Below are positions 40,713 through 49,527 of a DNA stretch of 64,000 bases, piece by piece. Numbering within the stretch: the stretch's first letter is position 1; each line of letters opens with the position of its first letter. Where the stretch lies: NCBI RefSeq assembly GCF_028656935.1, contig NZ_JAMDGZ010000035.1, positions 145,754 through 209,753 on the forward strand, read 5' to 3'. The notes under the pieces are model-generated. The model did not search any database and was not told the origin of the DNA. It worked only from the letters and a program-made list of their open reading frames with translations. The position numbers and the translations under genes are program-made. The stretch is from Pseudomonas rubra. GTDB taxonomy: Bacteria; Pseudomonadota; Gammaproteobacteria; Pseudomonadales; Pseudomonadaceae.

Positions 40713-43127
40713 ATGTCGCTTCTCCATGCCCGCCCGGCACACCCTGTGGCTTTCCCCGGTACCCTGCGCCGGCTGGCGTTGGCCTGTGCCCTGGGCAGTG
40801 CCAGCCTGTTGCCGTTGAGCGCAGCCAATGCTGCCGCCCTGGCCGCCGGTGCGCCTGCCCTGAGCCTGAATCTGCCGAGCCAGTCCCTGGAAGCCGCGGT
40901 GCATGCCCTGGCGCGCGAAGCCGGGGTGCCCATCGCCGCCGACAGCCAGTTGCTGGCGGGGCGCAGCGCCCCGGCATTGCAAGGCCGCTTCACCTTGCAG
41001 CAGGCCTTGCAGCATTTGCTGGCCAACAGCGGCCTGGTGGCCAGTGAAGAGAACGGTGTGATCATCCTGCGCAGCCTGAACAGCGATGGCGCCTTGACCC
41101 TTGGCGAGCTGAACATCAACGCCAACAGCAACCCGGGCGGCATCCCCGAGGCCTACAGCGGTGGCCAGGTCGCCCGTGGTGCGCGACTGGGCATGCTGGG
41201 CAATCGCGATCTGATGGAGACGCCGTTCAACGTCACCTCCTATACCACCCAGCACATGGAAAACCAGCAAAGCGGCACGGTTGGCGCGGTATTGCGTAAC
41301 GATCCGTCGATCCGCTTCAGCACCGGCGAAGGCCACGCCTACGAAAACTTCATGATCCGTGGCTACTCCCTCGACTCTACCGAACTTGCACTGAACGGCC
41401 TTTACGGCCTGGCGCCAGACGGCCATGTGCCGACCGAGTTTCTGGAGCGGGTTGAAGTGCTCAAAGGCCCCGGTGCCTTGCTCAACGGCATGGCGCCCAA
41501 CGGTGGCGTCGGCGGGGTGATCAACCTGGTGCCCAAGCGCGCCGGCGAAGCACCGCTGACCCGCCTGACCAGCAGCTATGTGTCCGATGGTTATGTCGCC
41601 GAACACATCGACCTGGGCCGTCGCCTGGGCGACGAGCAACGTCTGGGCATCCGCTTCAACGGCGTCTACGGCAGCGGCGAAACCGGCGTCGACCAGCAGT
41701 CCAAGGACCGGACCCTGGCGTCCTTGGGTATGGACTATCGCGGTGATGGCTGGAAGCTTGAACTCGACGCCTACGAGAGCCACGAAAAACTCGAAAACGG
41801 CAGCCCGATGATGGCCGGCTTCAGCAAATTGGGCCATGTCACCAAGGCGCCGAAACCGGACACCAACATCCTCGATGGCATCTCGGCCAAGCAGATCAGC
41901 AAGGCCGTGGTAGTGCGCGGCGAATATGCGCTCAACGACGATTGGAGCACCTACGCCAGCGTCGTTAGCGCCCGCACCCGCTACAAGGGTTTCCTCAATG
42001 GCACCCGGGTGATCGTCACCGGCGCCAACGGTGATGCCAGCGGCGAGACCTACAACCAGGCCGGCTACACCCATAGCTTGTCCAGCGAAGCGGGGGTGCG
42101 CGGCAACTTCGTCACCGGCCCGGTCAACCATCAACTGGTGTTGAGCACCACCTTGCTGCACCAGGACATCGGCCGCGCCGCCACCGTGACCAGCAAGAAG
42201 TACATGACCAACATCTACCACCCGGGCAAGCCGATCATTGCCGGTGATATCGGTTCCAGCGACAAGACCGGTGACAACACCCTGTCCAGCTTCGCGGTCG
42301 CCGACACCCTGGGCTTTGTCGACGACAAGGTGTTGCTGACCCTGGGCGTACGCTCGCAACGGGTGCGGCAGAAGATGAGCAAGCCAGCCTACGACGAGCG
42401 CGCCCTGACCCCGGCCCTGGGCCTGGTGCTCAAGCCTTGGGATGCGCCGGTATCGCTGTACGCCAACTACATCGAAGGCCTGACCCAGGGCGGCATGGTC
42501 ACTGACCTTGCCGCCGCCAACTACGGCGAGCAGTTCGCCCCGTACAAGGCCAAGCAGATGGAGGCCGGGGTCAAGTGGGATCTGGGCGACTTCACCCACA
42601 CCCTCAGCGTGTTCCAGATCGAGAAGCCAAGCATGCTTCTGGATCGCGCCAGCAACCGCTACACCGACGACGGCGAGCAGCGTAACCGTGGCGTGGAATG
42701 GAACCTGTTCGGCTCGCTGACGCCGAGCGTGCGCCTGCTTGGCGGTGTCACCTACACCCGTGCCGAACTGACCCGCACCGCAGGTGGCACCCTCGATGGC
42801 AACACCGCCCGTGGTGTGCCGGCCTGGTCGGCCAACCTCGGCGCCGAGTGGGACACCCCCTGGGTTCCGGGCCTGACCCTGACTGCGCTGGGCATCCACA
42901 GCAGTTCGCAGTACCTGGACAGTGCCAACGACCTGAAGATCCCGCAGTGGACCCGCTACGACCTCGGCGGCCGCTACAGCACGCGCATCCTCAGCAAGGA
43001 CGTGGTGCTGCGTGCCAGCCTCGAAAACGTCGAAAACCGTGCCTACTGGGCCGGGGTGTTCAACGACGGGTACGCCACGGTCAGCGAGCCGCGCACGCTG
43101 AAACTCTCTGCCAGCATCGATTTCTGA
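40713..43127 (+). CDS. TonB-dependent siderophore receptor with signalling domain
   Basis: An 804-residue receptor of the FhuA/FoxA/FpvA-type family. The signal peptide ends SAANA; the STN signalling domain is about residues 48-122 (LSLNLPSQSLEAAVHALAREAGVPIAADSQLLAGRSAPALQGRFTLQQALQHLL). The plug runs from MLGNRDLMETPFNVTSYTTQHMENQQSGTVGAVLRNDPSIRF to LLNGMAPNGGVGGVINLVPKRA. The barrel ends KLSASIDF with terminal Phe. It should take up a ferric siderophore and signal through the adjacent FecR/ECF pair. An esterase-like gene follows after seven bases, suggesting an ester-linked (catecholate triscatechol or similar) siderophore. Ligand unknown. Confidence 0.92.
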   Translation: MSLLHARPAHPVAFPGTLRRLALACALGSASLLPLSAANAAALAAGAPALSLNLPSQSLEAAVHALAREAGVPIAADSQLLAGRSAPALQGRFTLQQALQHLLANSGLVASEENGVIILRSLNSDGALTLGELNINANSNPGGIPEAYSGGQVARGARLGMLGNRDLMETPFNVTSYTTQHMENQQSGTVGAVLRNDPSIRFSTGEGHAYENFMIRGYSLDSTELALNGLYGLAPDGHVPTEFLERVEVLKGPGALLNGMAPNGGVGGVINLVPKRAGEAPLTRLTSSYVSDGYVAEHIDLGRRLGDEQRLGIRFNGVYGSGETGVDQQSKDRTLASLGMDYRGDGWKLELDAYESHEKLENGSPMMAGFSKLGHVTKAPKPDTNILDGISAKQISKAVVVRGEYALNDDWSTYASVVSARTRYKGFLNGTRVIVTGANGDASGETYNQAGYTHSLSSEAGVRGNFVTGPVNHQLVLSTTLLHQDIGRAATVTSKKYMTNIYHPGKPIIAGDIGSSDKTGDNTLSSFAVADTLGFVDDKVLLTLGVRSQRVRQKMSKPAYDERALTPALGLVLKPWDAPVSLYANYIEGLTQGGMVTDLAAANYGEQFAPYKAKQMEAGVKWDLGDFTHTLSVFQIEKPSMLLDRASNRYTDDGEQRNRGVEWNLFGSLTPSVRLLGGVTYTRAELTRTAGGTLDGNTARGVPAWSANLGAEWDTPWVPGLTLTALGIHSSSQYLDSANDLKIPQWTRYDLGGRYSTRILSKDVVLRASLENVENRAYWAGVFNDGYATVSEPRTLKLSASIDF

Positions 43128-43134
43128 GGTGATC

Positions 43135-44736
43135 ATGCACACGTTCAATCAGTGGGGCTGTGTCCTGGCGCTGGCCCTGTGGGTGAGTGGCAGCGCGATG
43201 GCAAGTACTGACACGCGCTTGCAACCGGGGCAAACCGTCAACGCCAGCTTTACCCAGGCGCAACAACCGACCTGGACCGTGCAGCTCAAGGCCGGTGACC
43301 TGGTCCAGGGCCGGCTGCAAGGCGATGCCAGCCTGCGTCTGCTTGATGCCCAGGGCCAAGCGCTGCGGCTGTTGATCGATGGTCAGGACCAGCCGCGCGA
43401 GTTTATTTTCATTGCTGAGCGCGATGGCGCCTACGGTCTGCGTGCCGAGGCGCTGGCCAGCCGGCCGCAAGCCGCTTACGCGTTGAGCCTCAAGCAGGTG
43501 ATATCAGCCAGCGAGCAGAAGCGCACCGCGGCCCCCTTGCAAAGCCCGACTCTGCGCGAGCTGCAGCAACAGCTGGCTCAGGGCGCGACCAGCGAAGGGT
43601 TCTGGCAGGCGCGTCAGCAACAGGGCACGCCGATGGTCGAAGCCGTGGCGGGCCAGCCGGGCGTTGCCCTGGTGACCTTCCTCTGGCGCGGCGCCCGTCA
43701 CAACGTTCGAGTGTTTGGCGCGCCGTCGGGTAATCACGACGAGCTGCAACGCCTGGGTGACAGTGACGTGTGGTTTCGCAGCTATCTGCTGCCTGCCTCT
43801 GCACGCCTGAGCTACCAGATGGCCCCGGACGTGCCGGCGTCCGATGATCGGCGGATGATCCTTGCCAGCACTCAACGCGATCCACTCAACCCCAACAGTT
43901 TTGCTGATGGCAGCGGCGATCCGTACTTGTCGCGCTCGCGTCTGGAATTGCCCGCAGCGCCCGCGCAGCCCTGGGTGGCCGAGCGCCTTGGCGTGGCCCG
44001 TGGCACCTTGGAACGCAAGGTGTTGAGTAGCAAGCTGCTGGGCAACCAGCGTGATGTTTACCTGTACCGGCCGGCGCAGTGGCAGACGGGCGCCAAGGGG
44101 CAGGGCTTGCTGGTGCTGTTCGATGCTCACGCTTACACCCGGCAGGTGCCAACCCCGACGATCCTCGACAACCTGATCGCCGATGGCCTGATTCCGCCGA
44201 CAGCGGCCTTGATCATCGCCAACCCCAGCGACCTGAGCCGCCAGCAGGAGTTGCCGCCCAACCCGCAGTTCGCCCGTTTCATGGCCGAGGAACTGATGCC
44301 CTGGGCGCGCCAGCAAGGTGTGGCGGCGTCGGCACAGCGCACAGTGGTGGCAGGTTCCAGCTACGGCGGCCTGGCGTCGGCCTATATGGGCCTCAAGTAC
44401 CCGGAACTGTTCGGCAATGTGTTGAGCATGTCCGGTTCCTACTGGTGGGGGCGTGAGGGCGAGGAGCCGGGCTGGCTTACCCGCGAATACGTCAAGGCGC
44501 CCAAGCAGCCGCTGCGCTTCTACCTGCAGTCGGGCCTGTTCGAAGGGCCGAAGATCCTCGACACCAACCGTCATCTGCGTGACGTATTGTTGGCCAAGGG
44601 CTACCCGGTGGAGCAGGTTGAGTACCCGGCCGGGCATGATTACCTGCAGTGGCGCGGTAGCCTGCCGTGCGGGTTGATCAGCCTGATCGGCAAGGGCCGG
44701 GCGACGCTGGCGCAGGCCTGTGTGCCGGGGCGCTGA
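43135..44736 (+). CDS. Periplasmic siderophore-esterase-like alpha/beta hydrolase (Fes/IroE/PfeE type)
   Basis: A 533-residue exported hydrolase. Signal peptide MHTFNQWGCVLALALWVSGSAMA; an N-terminal beta-rich domain (about 24-125); a Fes N-terminal-like domain (about 150-290, VTFLWRGARHNVRVFGAPSG); then an esterase domain with nucleophile Ser409 in GSSYGG and catalytic His501 in GHDYLQW. Esterases of this class hydrolyse enterobactin-type trilactones to release iron. GAGG precedes the ATG, and the gene begins eight bases after the receptor stop, so both are one transcript. The extra N-terminal domain makes it longer than IroE or PfeE (about 300 residues) and Fes (about 400). Confidence 0.85.
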   Translation: MHTFNQWGCVLALALWVSGSAMASTDTRLQPGQTVNASFTQAQQPTWTVQLKAGDLVQGRLQGDASLRLLDAQGQALRLLIDGQDQPREFIFIAERDGAYGLRAEALASRPQAAYALSLKQVISASEQKRTAAPLQSPTLRELQQQLAQGATSEGFWQARQQQGTPMVEAVAGQPGVALVTFLWRGARHNVRVFGAPSGNHDELQRLGDSDVWFRSYLLPASARLSYQMAPDVPASDDRRMILASTQRDPLNPNSFADGSGDPYLSRSRLELPAAPAQPWVAERLGVARGTLERKVLSSKLLGNQRDVYLYRPAQWQTGAKGQGLLVLFDAHAYTRQVPTPTILDNLIADGLIPPTAALIIANPSDLSRQQELPPNPQFARFMAEELMPWARQQGVAASAQRTVVAGSSYGGLASAYMGLKYPELFGNVLSMSGSYWWGREGEEPGWLTREYVKAPKQPLRFYLQSGLFEGPKILDTNRHLRDVLLAKGYPVEQVEYPAGHDYLQWRGSLPCGLISLIGKGRATLAQACVPGR

Positions 44737-44830
44737 GGGTGATTTGAGTGAGTAGCGCGCAGGGTTCAATAATGGCAATATGCCGCGCTTGCTAAGCAAG
44801 CACCGTAGATTCAATCAACAAGGAAGTCCT

Positions 44831-45205
44831 ATGAAAATCGCAAAACTGGCGTTACTCACTTGCAGCATGATCCTTCCTCTGGCGGCGAGCGCTGCGCAAG
44901 ACCTGAGCGCGCTGTACCAGGTCTTTGAAGACAAAGGCAACTCGACGCTGAGCATGGAAGAGTACAACCAGTCGGTCAGCATCACTGGCGTTGCGCTGGA
45001 GTTGTCGCAAAACATGCAAGGCACGCCATTGCTGATCGCAGGCGATGAAGAAGGCTATATTCTGGCCCGCTTGCAAGGTGTGGATGATGCGCAGAATGCC
45101 AAGATGAGCGCGTTGCAAGAAGGGCAGAGGTTCAGCGCCGAATGCGTTTTGCAGTTTGCTTCTGGCTCGGACTACATGCCGTTCCACCAGTGCACGTTCA
45201 ACTGA
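44831..45205 (+). CDS. Small exported protein, possible OB-fold (tRNA_anti-like)
   Basis: A 124-residue preprotein: MKIAKLALLTCSMILPLAASA signal, then about 100 residues ending CVLQFASGSDYMPFHQCTFN. AAGGAAG lies before the ATG. The pattern NQSVSITGVALELSQNMQGTPLLIAGDEEGYILARL...EGQRFSAECVLQFA, with two late Cys, resembles the tRNA_anti-like OB-fold seen in periplasmic proteins, but I hold this loosely. Thirteen bases ahead of another small exported protein, so probably an operon. Confidence 0.7.
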   Translation: MKIAKLALLTCSMILPLAASAAQDLSALYQVFEDKGNSTLSMEEYNQSVSITGVALELSQNMQGTPLLIAGDEEGYILARLQGVDDAQNAKMSALQEGQRFSAECVLQFASGSDYMPFHQCTFN

Positions 45206-45218
45206 TCAAGGAAGATCG

Positions 45219-45719
45219 ATGAGCCGGTACCTTCGCACCGCCATTGCATTGGCGGGTTGCTTGTCTGCGTTTTGCGCCATGGCGGACGAGCCGGCGCAGT
45301 ACCAACTGTTCAACACCCTTGCCCACTGCCAGGGTAGCCGTGAGCAGATTGCCGAGTTCAATCGCCTGGTCGATGCCGGGCAGCTTTCGTTTACCAGGGA
45401 TGACGCCCACGGCCCTTGGGGTGGCGGTGCCTGGCAGCTGGATGAGGCGCTGCGTATCGGCGCGGTGTCATCAAAGACAGCGGTCATGACCGACCGTTTC
45501 AGCTTCTTCATCCTGGTAGCGAGCGCGAGCCCGCACGCTGACATGCAGAAGGCTGCAAAGGCCCTGAAGCTTGAGAAAAAGCATGAAAGCGACGGCTACG
45601 TTGCTTACCAGCGTGATCTCGATAGCGCGGGTGTAAATACCTTGCAGGTGGTGTCGACAGAAGACGCCAAGCGCAATTTCTACGTCGGCTGCAGCTACAC
45701 GCCAACATCGGCATCCTGA
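45219..45719 (+). CDS. Small exported hypothetical protein
   Basis: A 166-residue preprotein with signal peptide MSRYLRTAIALAGCLSAFCAMA and AAGGAAGATCG before the ATG. The mature part (DEPAQYQLFNTLAHCQGSREQIAEFNRLVDAGQLSFTRDDAHGPWGGGAWQLDEALRIGAVSSKTAVMTDRFSFFILVASAS) has two Cys residues, so one disulfide is possible. No family recognised. Probably co-transcribed with the 44831 gene. Confidence 0.75.
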   Translation: MSRYLRTAIALAGCLSAFCAMADEPAQYQLFNTLAHCQGSREQIAEFNRLVDAGQLSFTRDDAHGPWGGGAWQLDEALRIGAVSSKTAVMTDRFSFFILVASASPHADMQKAAKALKLEKKHESDGYVAYQRDLDSAGVNTLQVVSTEDAKRNFYVGCSYTPTSAS

Positions 45720-45722
45720 GCC

Positions 45723-45760
45723 GTGTACCCGGCAGGCCGCAACGGGCTTACCGGGTACAC
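45723..45760. terminator. Hairpin between convergent genes
   Basis: GTGTACCCGG and CCGGGTACAC form a perfect ten-base stem around an 18-base loop, between the stop of the 45219 gene and the stop of the convergent sulP gene (45765). The T-tract is weak (GTTTA), but position and stability fit a bidirectional terminator. Confidence 0.68.
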
Positions 45761-45764
45761 GCGT

Positions 45765-47477
45765 TTAAAGGTTGCTAGACAACGCCCCGTCCTGGCGCCG
45801 ACTACGGTTACGCCATACCCGGTAGGCGCGTATTCCCGCGCGTACCGAGCCGAACAGCAACTGCTCTTCCATCTCCCGCGCCAGCCCTGAACGCACCAGC
45901 ATACGCAGGAAGCGCCCGCGCGCCCGGGCGATGGCAAAGTGAATGCCCTGGGCGGCGAGGGTGTCGCGCACTTCACGCAGCACGGCGATGCCGCTGACAT
46001 CGATGGAGGTCACGGCTTCGGCGTCGAACAGCACCGCCTGGGGTTTGCTTTCGCGTTGCACGGCCTCAAGCAGGCGCGTCTTGAAATAGTCGGCATTGAA
46101 AAACAGAATTGCATCGTCGAAGCGGTACACCACCAGACCCGGCACGGTGCGCGCCTCCTTGTGGCGGCGGATATCCACCTGGCCGTCGATGCCCGGCACC
46201 CAGCCCAGCACCGCATCGGTAGGCTGGTAGATGCTGTAGAGCAGGCGCAGGATCGCCAGGGTCACGGCGATCAGAATGCCCGGCAATACGCCGAGCCCGA
46301 GCACGCCGACGGTGGTCAGCACACACAGCCAGAACTCGAAGCGGCTGAGCTTGTAGATCTTCTTCAGTGACTTGACGTCGATCAGCCCCCAGCCGGCCAT
46401 CAGCAGCACCGCTCCCAGCGCGGCCTGGGGAATCCAGGCCATGGGCTTGGTGAACGCCAGGAGGATCAGGGCAATGACCAGCGCAGCAACGATCCCCACC
46501 AGCTGACTTTTGCCACCGACCATGTCGTTGACCGCGGTGCGCGAGTCGGCGCCGCTGATGGCAAAGCCCTGGGAAACTCCGGCGGCGATGTTGGTAACGC
46601 CCAGGGCCAGGAACTCATGATTGGCGTTGATCGCATAACCATGGCGGGCGGCAAAGCTGCGGGCGGTGAGCATGGCGCTGCAAAAACTTACAGTGGCGAT
46701 ACCCAGGGCATCGCGCATCAGGCTTTTCATTTCCTCAAGGTTGGTTTTCGGCCAGGCCAGTTCCGGCATGCCGGCCGGTACCGGGCCAAGGATTGCCACG
46801 CCGAAGCGGTCCAGGCCCAACAACCCGACCACCAGGGTCGCCACCGCCACTGTCACCAGCGCCGCCGGCAGGCGTGGGTAGCGGCGCGGTAGCCAGATCA
46901 GCAAACCCAGCCCGGCGACGCCGATTACCAGGGTCAACCAGTGAATCTCACCGAGGCGCTGCACCAGGTTGACCAGGCTGAGCACAAAACCGTTGCCCTC
47001 GATCTGAAAGCCCACCACCTTGCCCAGTTGCCCGGCCAACAGGCTCAGGCCGATACCGTTGAGGTAGCCGATGAGGATCGGCCGCGAGAAAAAACTGGCG
47101 ATGAAGCCGGCCCGCGCAAGCCCCGCCCCGATCAGCATCAGGCCGACCAGGATGGTGACAATCACCGACAACTGCGCCAGCCGCGCCGGGTCGCCCATGG
47201 CCAAGGGCGCAATCGCTCCGGCAACCATGGCGCAGGTGGCGGCATCCGGACCGACCATCAACTGCCGTGAACTGCCGATCAGGGCATAGACCATCATTGG
47301 CAGGATGCACGCGTACAACCCGTACTGCGGCGGCAGGCCGACGATCTGCGCATAGGCAATGGCGATAGGAATCTGGATCGCTGCCACCGACAGACCGGCC
47401 TGCAGGTCATGGCGAAACCATTCGCGGCGGTACTGCAACAGGTTGGCCAGGCCAGGCAGCCAGCGGGAGAGAAACAT
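45765..47477 (-). CDS. SulP-family anion transporter with STAS domain
   Basis: A 570-residue inner-membrane transporter. The transmembrane part (about 15-430) starts LQAGLSVAAIQIPIAIAYAQIVGLPPQYGLYACILPMMVYALIGSSRQLMVGPDAATCAMVAGAI, the SulP signature. The C-terminal STAS domain (about 445-545; VLFDAEAVTSIDVSGIAVLREVRDTLAAQGIHFAIARARGRFLRMLVRSGL) is cytosolic. Transports sulfate, bicarbonate or another anion; substrate not identifiable. Divergent from the DUF2388 gene. Confidence 0.92.
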   Translation of the reverse strand: MFLSRWLPGLANLLQYRREWFRHDLQAGLSVAAIQIPIAIAYAQIVGLPPQYGLYACILPMMVYALIGSSRQLMVGPDAATCAMVAGAIAPLAMGDPARLAQLSVIVTILVGLMLIGAGLARAGFIASFFSRPILIGYLNGIGLSLLAGQLGKVVGFQIEGNGFVLSLVNLVQRLGEIHWLTLVIGVAGLGLLIWLPRRYPRLPAALVTVAVATLVVGLLGLDRFGVAILGPVPAGMPELAWPKTNLEEMKSLMRDALGIATVSFCSAMLTARSFAARHGYAINANHEFLALGVTNIAAGVSQGFAISGADSRTAVNDMVGGKSQLVGIVAALVIALILLAFTKPMAWIPQAALGAVLLMAGWGLIDVKSLKKIYKLSRFEFWLCVLTTVGVLGLGVLPGILIAVTLAILRLLYSIYQPTDAVLGWVPGIDGQVDIRRHKEARTVPGLVVYRFDDAILFFNADYFKTRLLEAVQRESKPQAVLFDAEAVTSIDVSGIAVLREVRDTLAAQGIHFAIARARGRFLRMLVRSGLAREMEEQLLFGSVRAGIRAYRVWRNRSRRQDGALSSNL

Positions 47478-47625
47478 GCACGGATCCTTTCGAGTGTTTC
47501 GCGGTGGGCTATTAAAGCGCAGCGCGAGTTGCCAGGGCAGGGTGTCAGGTCAAAAACACTGCTGTTAAGTCTGGCGCAAGCCGAGGAGAATGCCGGCCGA
47601 TTACAGGGACAGAGAATGGAAGTCG

Positions 47626-48030
47626 ATGGAACGCATGATCAAAGGTTGGAAAAAGCCCGCACTCCTGTTGAGCCTGGCCTGGTGCTGCACGGCTCAGGGC
47701 CAGGGCGATATCTTTGGCAGCGGCGGCGACGTCGATGGCATGCTGACCCTGGGGGGTACGGTGTATCTGCCCTTCATGCTTACCGGTGCCACCACCTTCG
47801 GACCAACCATGGCCTCGGAGGCCAGCTCCGGGACTGACGGTAAGCGCGTGCTGGCGCAAGCCCACGACGATGCGGCGGCGTTCATTGCCAGTGACGGGGC
47901 TTACCGGGGGGCTTATCTGCAATCGGCATTGAGTTGGTTACGCAGCGAAGGGCGTGTAACAGGCGCAACGGATCACGAGCTGGCCCAGGAAATACTGGTG
48001 TTGGCGGCAGTCGAGGCGAAGGGGATTTAG
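47626..48030 (+). CDS. DUF2388-like exported protein
   Basis: A 134-residue preprotein: signal peptide ending TAQGQ, then GSGGDVDGMLTLGGTVYLPFMLTGATTFGPTMASEASSGTDGKRVLAQAHDDAAAFIASDGAYRGAYLQSALSWLRS. This short, Gly/Thr-rich N-half plus a C-terminal helical half (LAQAHDDAAAFIASDG) matches DUF2388, small exported proteins restricted mainly to Pseudomonas, often present as several paralogues. An alternative ATG three codons later has poorer spacing to GGAAG. Function unknown. Confidence 0.78.
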   Translation: MERMIKGWKKPALLLSLAWCCTAQGQGDIFGSGGDVDGMLTLGGTVYLPFMLTGATTFGPTMASEASSGTDGKRVLAQAHDDAAAFIASDGAYRGAYLQSALSWLRSEGRVTGATDHELAQEILVLAAVEAKGI

Positions 48031-48088
48031 CGAAACAGCCACCAGGGCGGTGGCCAAGGTCTCAGCGGCGCTGAAACCTGAAAGAAGC

Positions 48089-48162
48089 TGGAGCGGGTGA
48101 AGGGAATCGAACCCTCGTTATCAGCTTGGGAAGCTGGAGTAATGCCATTATACGACACCCGC
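48089..48162 (-). tRNA. tRNA-Gly (anticodon CCC)
   Basis: The minus strand folds as a standard tRNA: acceptor GCGGGTG/CACCCGC, D-arm, anticodon loop TTCCCAA with anticodon CCC (reads GGG), T-arm AGGGTTCGATTCCCT, and an encoded CCA end (74 bases). The base of the anticodon stem has one C-A mismatch. Confidence 0.95.
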
Positions 48163-48319
48163 TTTCAGGGCTGACTTTGTACCAGAACTTCGTGGCGATT
48201 TGAAGCCTTATGTTGGCGCAATCTATCTGTCGGTGGCCGCTGGCGCGAGGTCGTGCATCTTCTTTATGGCTTTAAGGGCCGTTGATGCAGGAGGCTGCGC
48301 TCGCGGCCGACCGTGTTGC

Positions 48320-49204
48320 TCAGATAGCCAGTGCATGATGCTCCTGGGCAAAGCTGTAGCGGGTACGCGACTCCTTCGGCGCAGGCGCAAGGAAGCCCAG
48401 CAGGGCTTCGCGGGTGTCGCGGCAGGCGGCCTTGTGTTCCATGTCGAGGAAGTGGCCGGTGGCGCGGATCTCGCGAAAGTGGCTGTTGCGCACATGCTGG
48501 CCAAACTGCCGAGCATCGCCTGTGGTGGTGTATTCGTCCCACTCACCGTTCATGAACAGCACCGGGATGTCGATCACCCGCGCCGACCGCACGGCCTTGC
48601 CCAGGTCATGGTCGAGCACCTGGTTGATGTGAAAGTGCATCTGCGCGTATTCGTGGTTGTCCAGGCTGCTGACATGTCGGTAGTTGAAGCGCTTGAACAG
48701 TGAGGGCAGGTGCTTGCCAATGGTGTCGTTGACCAGGTTGCCGACCCGGTAACGATCGCAGGCGCTCAGGTACTGGCAGCCGCGTTCGAGGTAGTCGCGC
48801 ATCGGTTCGTTGATCACCGGCGAGAACGAGCTGACCACGGCCTTTTCGATGCGCCGCGGCTTGTGCGCCAGGGCCAGCAGGGTGCAGGCACCGCCCCAGG
48901 AGAAGGACATGACGTGATCGGCGGCAAAGTGGTCGATCAGCTCCAGCAGGATCTGCCCTTCGGTTTCCTTGGTCAGCAGATGCTCATTGCGGTTGTGCGG
49001 CTTGGATTTGCCGGCGTAGGGCTGGTCATACAGCACCACATTGAATTGCGGGTGCAGGTTGCGCACCGTCTGGGCAAACGAGGCCGTCGTGGCCAGCGAG
49101 CCATTGACCAGGATGATGGTCTTGAGTGCGGCATCTGCGCGATAGAACTCCGTGTAAACCCGATACTGACCTTGTATATCAAGCACAGCGATTTCTGGCC
49201 TCAT
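48320..49204 (-). CDS. phaG: PhaG, (R)-3-hydroxyacyl-ACP:CoA transacylase / thioesterase
   Basis: A 294-residue protein starting MRPEIAVLDIQGQYRVYTEFYRAD, nearly the length of P. putida PhaG (295) and with its sequence hallmarks (TASFAQTVRNLHPQFNVVLYDQPYAGKSKPHNR). Alpha/beta hydrolase fold; catalytic Ser in SFSWGG, later Asp (PVLFMNGEWDEYT) and His (ATGHFLDMEH). PhaG moves (R)-3-hydroxydecanoyl groups from fatty-acid synthesis (ACP) towards CoA, feeding medium-chain-length PHA made from sugars. AGGAG lies eight bases before the ATG; the long upstream in-frame extension is not family-like. Monocistronic; the leader is long and typically nitrogen-regulated in P. putida. Confidence 0.95.
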   Translation of the reverse strand: MRPEIAVLDIQGQYRVYTEFYRADAALKTIILVNGSLATTASFAQTVRNLHPQFNVVLYDQPYAGKSKPHNRNEHLLTKETEGQILLELIDHFAADHVMSFSWGGACTLLALAHKPRRIEKAVVSSFSPVINEPMRDYLERGCQYLSACDRYRVGNLVNDTIGKHLPSLFKRFNYRHVSSLDNHEYAQMHFHINQVLDHDLGKAVRSARVIDIPVLFMNGEWDEYTTTGDARQFGQHVRNSHFREIRATGHFLDMEHKAACRDTREALLGFLAPAPKESRTRYSFAQEHHALAI

Positions 49205-49527
49205 GTCGTCGACTCCTGGCGCAAAAAAGGGTGTTCGCACATGCAAGGATGCGCGTTCTTTATGACAGGTAGGCACACGCCTTGAATTGAAACTGAGGGC
49301 CCTGGTCGATCCGCGTTGCACCGTGGTCGACCGGTATTGTTCTAGGAGGGCAATCTGCCGGACGCCGGTGCTTCGAGGCACAGGTCGCCAGCAAAAAGGT
49401 GTCTTTGACTACGATCGTGACTGGTTGGTCACATGCAGACCGACGATTGGATTCAAGCAGGCACTCGGCCAACCCGCAAGTGCCGTTGGGGTAATTGACG
49501 AAAATTTTCTGCCGGGCGGTCTCAGGT
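49205..49527. other. Non-coding region between rsuA and phaG
   Basis: This 323-base stretch lies between the start of phaG and the stop of rsuA, both on the minus strand, and holds no convincing gene. It contains GTGACTGGTTGGTCAC (49417-49432), an inverted repeat GTGAC-N6-GTCAC, about 215 bases upstream of the phaG start; it could be a regulator site. The AAAATTTT at about 49500 lies just below rsuA. I cannot define the promoter. Confidence 0.5.

Noticed and set aside
40680..43148. An 822-codon minus-strand frame opposite the siderophore receptor.
   Set aside because: Shadow of the receptor gene; the receptor frame shows signal peptide, STN, plug and barrel motifs.
44787..44801. GCTTGCTAAGCAAGC palindrome upstream of the 44831 gene as an operator.
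   Set aside because: Only a six-base stem, common by chance in this composition; not enough to annotate.
48031..48088. A short hairpin AGGTCTCAGC/GCTGAAACCT between the DUF2388 gene and the tRNA, considered as a terminator.
   Set aside because: The stem has a mismatch and there is no T-tract; evidence is too weak to annotate.
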